From: Selaginella tamariscina
Taxonomy: Eukaryota; Streptophyta; Lycopodiopsida; Selaginellales; Selaginellaceae
Reading direction: 5' to 3'
NCBI GenBank assembly: GCA_003024785.1
Contig: PUQB01000762.1
Coordinates: 1-64,000, forward strand
DNA length: 64,000 bases
Below are positions 57,866 to 64,000 of this stretch, one piece after another. A program made the translations under genes and the position numbers. How positions within the stretch are numbered: position 1 is the first letter of the stretch; each line of letters starts with the position of its first letter. The notes below the pieces were generated by a model that saw nothing but the letters and a program-made list of their open reading frames with translations, did not search any database and had not been told where the DNA came from.

Positions 57866-58620
57866 AGCACTTCATTTGTGAGTACAAAAGTTGGATGTGA
57901 TGCAATTGGTTGGGGGGGACACAATTGTATATTCAAATGTAATGGATTGGCCTCCATGGAAATGTGTGTGTTAGTTGTGACTCTCCATCGGATATCACTT
58001 CAACACTTAATTAGTCGAGAACATGTGATGGGAATTTGTGTTAGCACAAGACTTAGTTATTAAATAAAGATTGTCCAATATGCCTTGAGGATTCACATAA
58101 ATGAGCAATTACCAGCTTGATATGGACACTCCATAGCATGTTGCATGCTTGGTCCCTTTATTGTTTAAGCAACAACAAATGTGCCACATGCAGGTATGTA
58201 ATACATTATTATACATGGTTGCAATCTTGGCCTTGTAGCAACCAGAAATTATGTTATTTCGAGACTATTCGGCAGCTCGATGGAACCATGCTTAATTATA
58301 GAGGAGTGTTTTAACGGGCAAGAGATGAGAGGAGGATTGTAAGTATCGTAGTGCTCAGGATTGAGAGTGGATCTACCAATATCGAGAGATAGCTTATCAC
58401 TCAGAACATGGTAAAACCCAATATTTTAGCTGATACAAAAAGCTCAAGGAACCTAGTAACCAATTCAGATTGATCACTTGATTTTAATGAATAATTTCTC
58501 TTTTGATTGCATATATGTTAAAAAATATTGTGTTCAGTTGATTTCAAAATGGAATACAGAAATGTAACTTGTGATCATCATGAACAATATTTCCACAATT
58601 TGCAAGAAGATTTTCCCACG
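57866..58620. other. Intergenic region
   Basis: Nothing recognised. Two short open frames of about 60 codons have no recognisable motif. Confidence 0.4.
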
Positions 58621-58624
58621 AATT

Positions 58625-59055
58625 GAGACTCAAGCTCCACAAAGCAACTATATAAAGTGAGATTCTAAGCCCACAAAGTGAGAATTTTGCATATGAAGTT
58701 AGACTCTATCCTTACAAAGTAAGATTCCAAGTCCACAAAGTGAGAGTCATGCCTCATAAATAAGATTCCAAGCCCATGAAGTGAGATTTCATGCCCACAA
58801 ATGTGAGAGTCATACCATATGAAATGAGACTCCAAACCCACAAAGTGAGACTTTCACATTACAAAATAAGACCCTCACCTTACAAAACATATGAAGTGAG
58901 ACTCTAAACTCACAAAGTGGACTTTTGCCCTACAAAATGAGACCTAGCATTATGAAGTGAGACCCTTACTTTACAAAATGAGACTTTAGCACTATGAAGT
59001 GAGAATCCAAGCCCACGAAGTGAAGCTTATGCCTTATGAAGTGAGACTCCAACAT
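58625..59055. repeat. Minisatellite with about 20-bp unit
   Basis: Some 20 degenerate units around CACAAAGTGAGACTCCAAGC, alternating with TTATGAAGTGAGACTC and TTACAAAATGAGACC variants. Confidence 0.85.
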
Positions 59056-59114
59056 TATTATGGTAGCTCTTGTCATGAAATTTATTCTTTAACGTTGACA
59101 ACACACATAACTAC

Positions 59115-59393
59115 TTGCAATTTGTTCAGAAAACAACTGCTTATAACTTGTCCAAACTCCTGAGTCCAATACATGTAAGCATGTCTGGTGGTCAGTACGA
59201 AGAAGACTTCCTTGATGCAATGAAAAGAAAGAAACTAAATAAAGCACATAATATTGAAAAAAAATTCATTACAACAGCTATTAATACCTCTGCTAGAATC
59301 TATAATATTTGTAAGTGTTATGATGATTTGCAATGTCTCCCTACATTCACTAAATCTACATTTGTAGAAACAAAACAAGGACATTGTGGTTAA
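59115..59393 (+). CDS. Short open frame of unknown nature
   Basis: A 92-codon frame with a Lys-rich centre and no recognised domain. The start at 59115 is TTG-type context (first Met codon near 59172). It lies between the minisatellite and a gypsy remnant. Most likely chance or a retroelement scrap. Confidence 0.12.
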   Translation: MQFVQKTTAYNLSKLLSPIHVSMSGGQYEEDFLDAMKRKKLNKAHNIEKKFITTAINTSARIYNICKCYDDLQCLPTFTKSTFVETKQGHCG

Positions 59394-59559
59394 TGTCGTA
59401 AGCTGGGTATAGCCCAAGCAATTAAAGATAATGCACCACAAATAATGGGTTGGAAGGTGTTGCAATACCTATGGTAATTATCAATGTCCTACCTTAACAA
59501 GGTATAATGAGCATTAGAGGTTTGATTTAGCATCAACCATATGCCACTTTATTTTAACA

Positions 59560-61520
59560 ACCACTAATTTTTATTCATTCTATCAACAAAATCCCAATTA
59601 TGAACTCATCTAGATAGTCTTTAAACATATTATCCATCATTGTGCAAAAAATTGTTGGAGCATTGCACAATTCGAATAGCAAGACTATAAATTCAAATGA
59701 TTCATAACGCATTCAAAAAATGGTCTTTTCAAGTGTCATTCTTTGCTACCTGAATCTGATGGTACCTAGTATATTCTTGAAAAATACTTAACTTTTGATA
59801 GCCTATCAAATAAGTCATCCATCGTAAAAGAGGGTACTTATGTTTGATGGTTATCACATTCAAACGCTTGATAATCCACACACATTCGCATTGTACCATC
59901 TTTTTTAATTACAAACAAGATTGATGCACCATACAATGATCGACTATGTCAAATATGTTTTCAACCAATCAATTCCATTAGTTGTCTGTTCAATTCCATT
60001 TAGCTCGGGTGGTAATTCTTCTGGCAACACGTCCTTAAATATATTTAAGACTTTCAAAATGGACCAGGAATAAATTCTTGACCATCTCTTATCTTGACTT
60101 CATTGGTACTTAAAACCATCATAAGAAATACACGTTTCCGATGTCTAATTGCCTTACACAACTAAGTTAAGGTAAGGACATGGGATTATAATCTTTATCA
60201 ATTAGCATTTCCATCATGAGTGTCATTTTTCTAACAGCCTCTTTGTCTGCTGCTAATGTGATTCAATTATCCCTGAATCCGTTTATTTCGATTACATGTT
60301 TATGAAACCATTCCATACCTAACACAAAGTAAAACCCCATTATATTCAAGACAAATAAATCTAGCTTAGCCTTTCAACTTTTGATTTAAACAGAAATTGC
60401 CCTTGCTATGTTATTAGTATTTTGAAAACCTTTGCAAAATTGAAAACCTTTCACTCATTTTTGTTACATCCAAATTCAATGAATGAGTTAAACTAGTCGA
60501 TATGAAATTGTATATTACTTTAATATCGATCATCGTTCGGACTCAGTCCCCTCGTATCCTTCCTGTCAAATAGCAAAGGGTTAGTTTTGTCTTGAATCAA
60601 ATAAGGCAGGTTGTGTCTGGCATAATATCACTTCTTCTGACTCATTTTTTTTATTTTTAAGCATTACAGTTCAACAACTTCCTCTTTACCATTGCCAGGA
60701 AATGTCCCGATTGTTATGACGATGCCCGACAATCTTTAACAAAATGACCATATTATTGCATTATAACACTTTGGGACTCCACTTGCAGATTGCGGAGGAG
60801 TAGACTTCGGAGTCGGCCCTTGGCCTATTGAGGTGGTGATAACACTAACGATTTCCTGAAATTTGGTGGGTCTTAATGTGTCTGAAAACTTGGAACTGCC
60901 GACAAAGGGGCTTGCACTTTGATTTGATGGCAACTGAGTTGGTCTTTTATAGAGTCCTCTCCACCCAGACTTTGAAGGATAACTTTGTAATTTAGGTTTT
61001 GGTTCATCATCTTTATTGTACAAGTCTCTAACAACATGCCATAAGTAGTTTTTTTATGCTGCCTCTTGACATTTCCAATAACTTATTGACTTGTACCTTA
61101 GGGATCTCTCTTTTCAGTCTTTTCATTCAAGCTATTCATGAAGCAACTTCAAGCTTCATCATCACTCATATTTGGGACCAAACGCCGTACACTTTTGAAC
61201 CGATAAACATAGTCCATCGGGCTTCCCTAAATTCCTTATTTACAAAGTGCTAAGTTAGCACACAATCACAATCAAAGGTCATTCGGCCTATACTGCTTTT
61301 TGATTTTCTTTTTTATGTGTTTCCAGTTATTTTGGTATCCACGTTCACCTTCAACAATCCGCCACCAAGTCTTAGCTTCTCCTTAAATAAACGCTTGACA
61401 CATGCAACCTTTTCTGTCTTTCTCACGAAAGTGGCTTCGAAATAACTTTCCATATCATACAACCAATCATCCAGAACCTTGTAATCCTTTGAAACCATAA
61501 AATTTGAAGGCTTGACCGCT
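59560..61520 (-). mobile_element. Ty3/gypsy retrotransposon remnant (gag, zinc knuckle, RT)
   Basis: In minus-strand order: a gag stretch at 61498-61313 (DDWLYDMESYFEATFVRKTE), a Pro/Ser-rich linker at 61023-60740 running into a decayed zinc knuckle (VPKCYN...), protease-like sequence with many stops, and RT at about 59990-59600 (GTMRMCVDY motif, then DRLSKVKYFSRI). Order and orientation fit one element reading leftwards. All frames are interrupted. Confidence 0.7.
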
Positions 61521-61759
61521 TGAACTTACTAGGACCTCCACCATCTACTTATGTTGAAGAATCTTATTAAGAGGAACCTAACACTAAATTATGCTTCTTC
61601 TTCTTTTCCTTTTTCCGTTTCTGGCTGCGGAACATTTGGTATTGCAACAGTTGCTGAAATTCAAACAACAACGTTATTATTCGATCGTTCAACCCCAAAA
61701 CATCCTCTTAAAGTTCATTCAGAACATCCATCATTATTTCTTGCCAACTAGGCCGTTGT

Positions 61760-63465
61760 CTAACTCTAGGGGGTCAACCCGGGTCAACTTCATCAATCTT
61801 CTCATTTTGAGCCTCTGCGACAATTGTCACAGTTTTAACCCAAAGGGTCAACACGTGGCTGCCAAGTGGCCATTCGGTGTCATCACCCTATGTGAGCAAT
61901 GTTAAGTCTTCCAAGATAACCCTAAGAGTCTGACTCAGAGGCCCAATTAGGCAGAAGACTTAGAGTCCTACCCTAAGTCCCCTAGAATGACCATCCCTTA
62001 AACCCTAGAGGATAACCCGAGTAAACTTTAGGATCCTGTCCTAGTAGACCTAGACAGGCTCATGCCCTAACCCCACAAAGGAGATGTGTCTCACACATAC
62101 CCCTTGCAGAATCACCCTCATTCGGGAGTACAACCCCTTTAGGGCGACAAGGGTACCCTAAACCACAACTAACCCTTAAGGGTTTGACTGGCCGAGTCAT
62201 ACCCTAGACCTAGGGCTAATACTTAGTGAGGACACAAGTGTGCACCTTAGGCGAACACGAGTGTTCTGCTAAGTAAACTCCCTAAGGCTAGGTTTGGATA
62301 ACCCTAAGTACATAACCTTGTGAGTGCTTCACGAAAAGGCTCATGCTAACAAGCTTAAGTTGTTCAACCCCTGGATTACAAGGAGAACACTCCCCTAGCC
62401 AAGTGTGCCTAAGCACACCTAGTTCGATATCTAACCTCTCTTGAGCAAATGCCCAAGGCTTAGCATCCTAGTGCGAGCACAAGCATGTCTGTTTGCTAGA
62501 CCCCCTTAACAAGCCCACGACACAACCCCAAAGGGCGTGCCTCAGGTATTGTATCGTGTGATTTCTAGCCCAGTGTCACATCTCCATGTGACACTACCTT
62601 CCCCATTGTGGGCTATCATGCCATAGCCCTTAGATTCAAGAGTTGCACTAAGTGCCACAAATGTGGCTCCTAAATACCAACTCTAGAACCCCTTAGTGAA
62701 CCCTCAGAAACTAGGTAATGTGAACCCATCAAACAAGATCCCATGCCCACGGTTGGACAAGGACACGAATGTGCCTTGCTTGGCCATGAGTGTTACACCT
62801 AGCTTGATGTGGAAGAGGCTGGAGACAAGCATCAACCTTTGCATCGTAAAATGTGCATTCCGATAAGACCTCCCAAGCGTGGATTTGCCAACATTAAGGG
62901 TAAGCTACCCTGAAGGTGGGACGTACCCTTGTCATTTGGAAGTTAAGATGGCACAACAAAGGGTTGTGCCTTAACGACACAAGCTAGAGCTTGTACCGAG
63001 AGAAGAGTAACGAGCTCAGTCATGAACCCAGGAACCCTCACTCCTATATACTACCTTATTTATGTGATAGAGGCCCCCCCCTATTTTCAAATTTACATAA
63101 GTGGCTGGCACGGAATCTCATTTCCAGAGAGAATATACTTAGTGAGTTATCAATCGACCCCTAAACCCTAACCTGTCAAACCTAGGGTATTTCTAAACAT
63201 ATCCGACATGTCGAACTCACCGGAACTATCCATTAACCCAACCGGACACGAAAAACCAAGGTAAGAGTTTTCTAAACGGAAGTGCTAACTTCGCCTAGAG
63301 TTTCTTGCAAATACTTAATGACACTCGGCCGGACCATCACTAAATATCCAAGTGCACTAAGCGGGCCTGTTTCTTCTATATCTAGGGCTTATCAATATAC
63401 TACAGTAGGTAACAACAATCAACATCCAAAGTAAAAGAGGAGTTATAGTAAAAACTATGACAACA
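61760..63465 (-). mobile_element. LTR-like / untranslated repeat block, copy b
   Basis: 62490-63465 repeats 51483-52475 directly, and 61830-62045 matches the inverse of 26090-26300. No gene. It sits upstream (minus sense) of the gag remnant at 61.5 kb, so it may be the LTR and leader of that element. Confidence 0.55.
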
Positions 63466-63822
63466 ACCCTCTCTACCTTAGGCTCTAGTTGCTTTCTCTT
63501 GCTCATCATATTGAGCCCTAGTTTCAACACTAGGAGAATATGCTTGGAATATTCCCAATACAAAGTTGAAAACACCCTGCACAAGTTGTACACCCACACA
63601 CATCAGCTTGAACTAGCATAAGACTTTAGACTTACCTAAAATCTCACACTGACCGCTGAGCAAGTGTTCTCCAAAGATTAATAACTCACAGGATCAAACT
63701 CTCTGCGTAGAATATAGACATGTCAACTAAAAGTGATAGAGTAATCAAGAATTTAAAGTTATCTAAACACTGAAACACCTATGACTTTAGGCAGTCCTAC
63801 TGACCGTAGAGAACTTGTTCCG

Positions 63823-63837
63823 ATACCAATTGTCAGA
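63823..63837 (-). other. Possible retrotransposon primer-binding site
   Basis: The minus strand reads TTGGTATCGGAAC directly after CTGACA, close to TGGTATCAGAGC, the initiator-Met-tRNA primer site of many plant LTR elements. The sequence beyond (63838-64000) shares the GCCACAAAGGTGGCT...TAACCCTAGAA pattern with the LTR-like blocks. Confidence 0.4.
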
Positions 63838-64000
63838 AGCCACAAAGGTGGCTTGCTAGATGCTAACCCTAGAATCCTTCTCTAGAAACCTCCATGATAT
63901 CTAGTAAAGTGCCCGTGTTAGGAACCCATCTCTTAGGAACTCACAAACCTAGTTGGCCAAGTCCACAGTCAAGGCTCACCTTGTGAGTCTGAATTTGTGG

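Noticed and set aside
1-64000. tRNA, rRNA or organellar genes
   Set aside because: No recognisable tRNA cloverleaf or rRNA core sequence was found on reading either strand. Short or degenerate copies could have been missed without a covariance search.

Overview
The window looks like nuclear DNA of a land plant. Genes have short GT-AG introns (about 50-60 nt inside the transposon genes), intergenic DNA is AT-rich, plant-type telomere repeats (TTTAGGG) and telo-boxes (AAACCCTAA) are present, and degenerate Ty3/gypsy retrotransposons fill the flanks. A VWA-dCache membrane protein hints at a seed-free plant (bryophyte, lycophyte or fern), but that is inference and the species is not identified.

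About 41 kb of the 64 kb is three copies of one very large DNA transposon of about 14.7 kb. Copy 1 is 95-14878 and is inserted inside copy 2 (1-94 plus 14879-26089, left part outside the window), apparently with a CTTA target duplication. Copy 3 is 36772-51482, inverted. The ends share a terminal inverted repeat beginning (AT)GCA[A/C]GTTGTAACTAAA. Each element has two divergent gene modules. The right module is one long gene with one 54-nt intron. It encodes a transposase-like protein of about 1,021 aa with an En/Spm-like N-terminal domain, Cys clusters and an RNase H-like core of the kind found in DUF7869 proteins. The left module holds two genes. One is a four-exon gene of about 975 codons with a ParB/sulfiredoxin-like domain followed by a DNA-methyltransferase-like region whose motif IV looks degenerate. 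The other is a 389-aa FCP1/NIF-type HAD protein. The transposase gene is open only in copy 1 and the HAD gene only in copy 3. Copy 2 has lost the ParB domain by deletion.

Between the modules lies about 6 kb of structured non-coding DNA. Two dense arrays of an 18-bp perfect palindrome, GGCGGGATTAATCCCGCC, spaced about 40-45 bp, one upstream of each gene module, each probably inside that module's 5' leader intron. Between them are microsatellites, CATGCATGG-type repeats with interstitial telomere motifs, and AT-rich tandem repeats. A ParB-like gene beside palindrome arrays suggests the arrays are binding sites for an element-encoded protein, reminiscent of parS or of the TnpA sites of En/Spm elements. 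This combination is the most unusual thing in the window.

The 26.1-36.8 kb interval holds two ordinary plant genes on the minus strand: an ABCG (WBC) half-transporter with 11 exons and several one-base frameshifts (28267-31021), and a VWA-dCache (alpha2-delta-like) receptor-type gene with 8 exons (32559-35023). The interval 51.5-64 kb holds decayed LTR retrotransposons in both orientations, repeated LTR-like blocks and two minisatellite-like regions. Copy 3 sits in the gag region of an old gypsy element. Many one-base indels fall in homopolymers, so some frameshifts may be assembly errors rather than decay.
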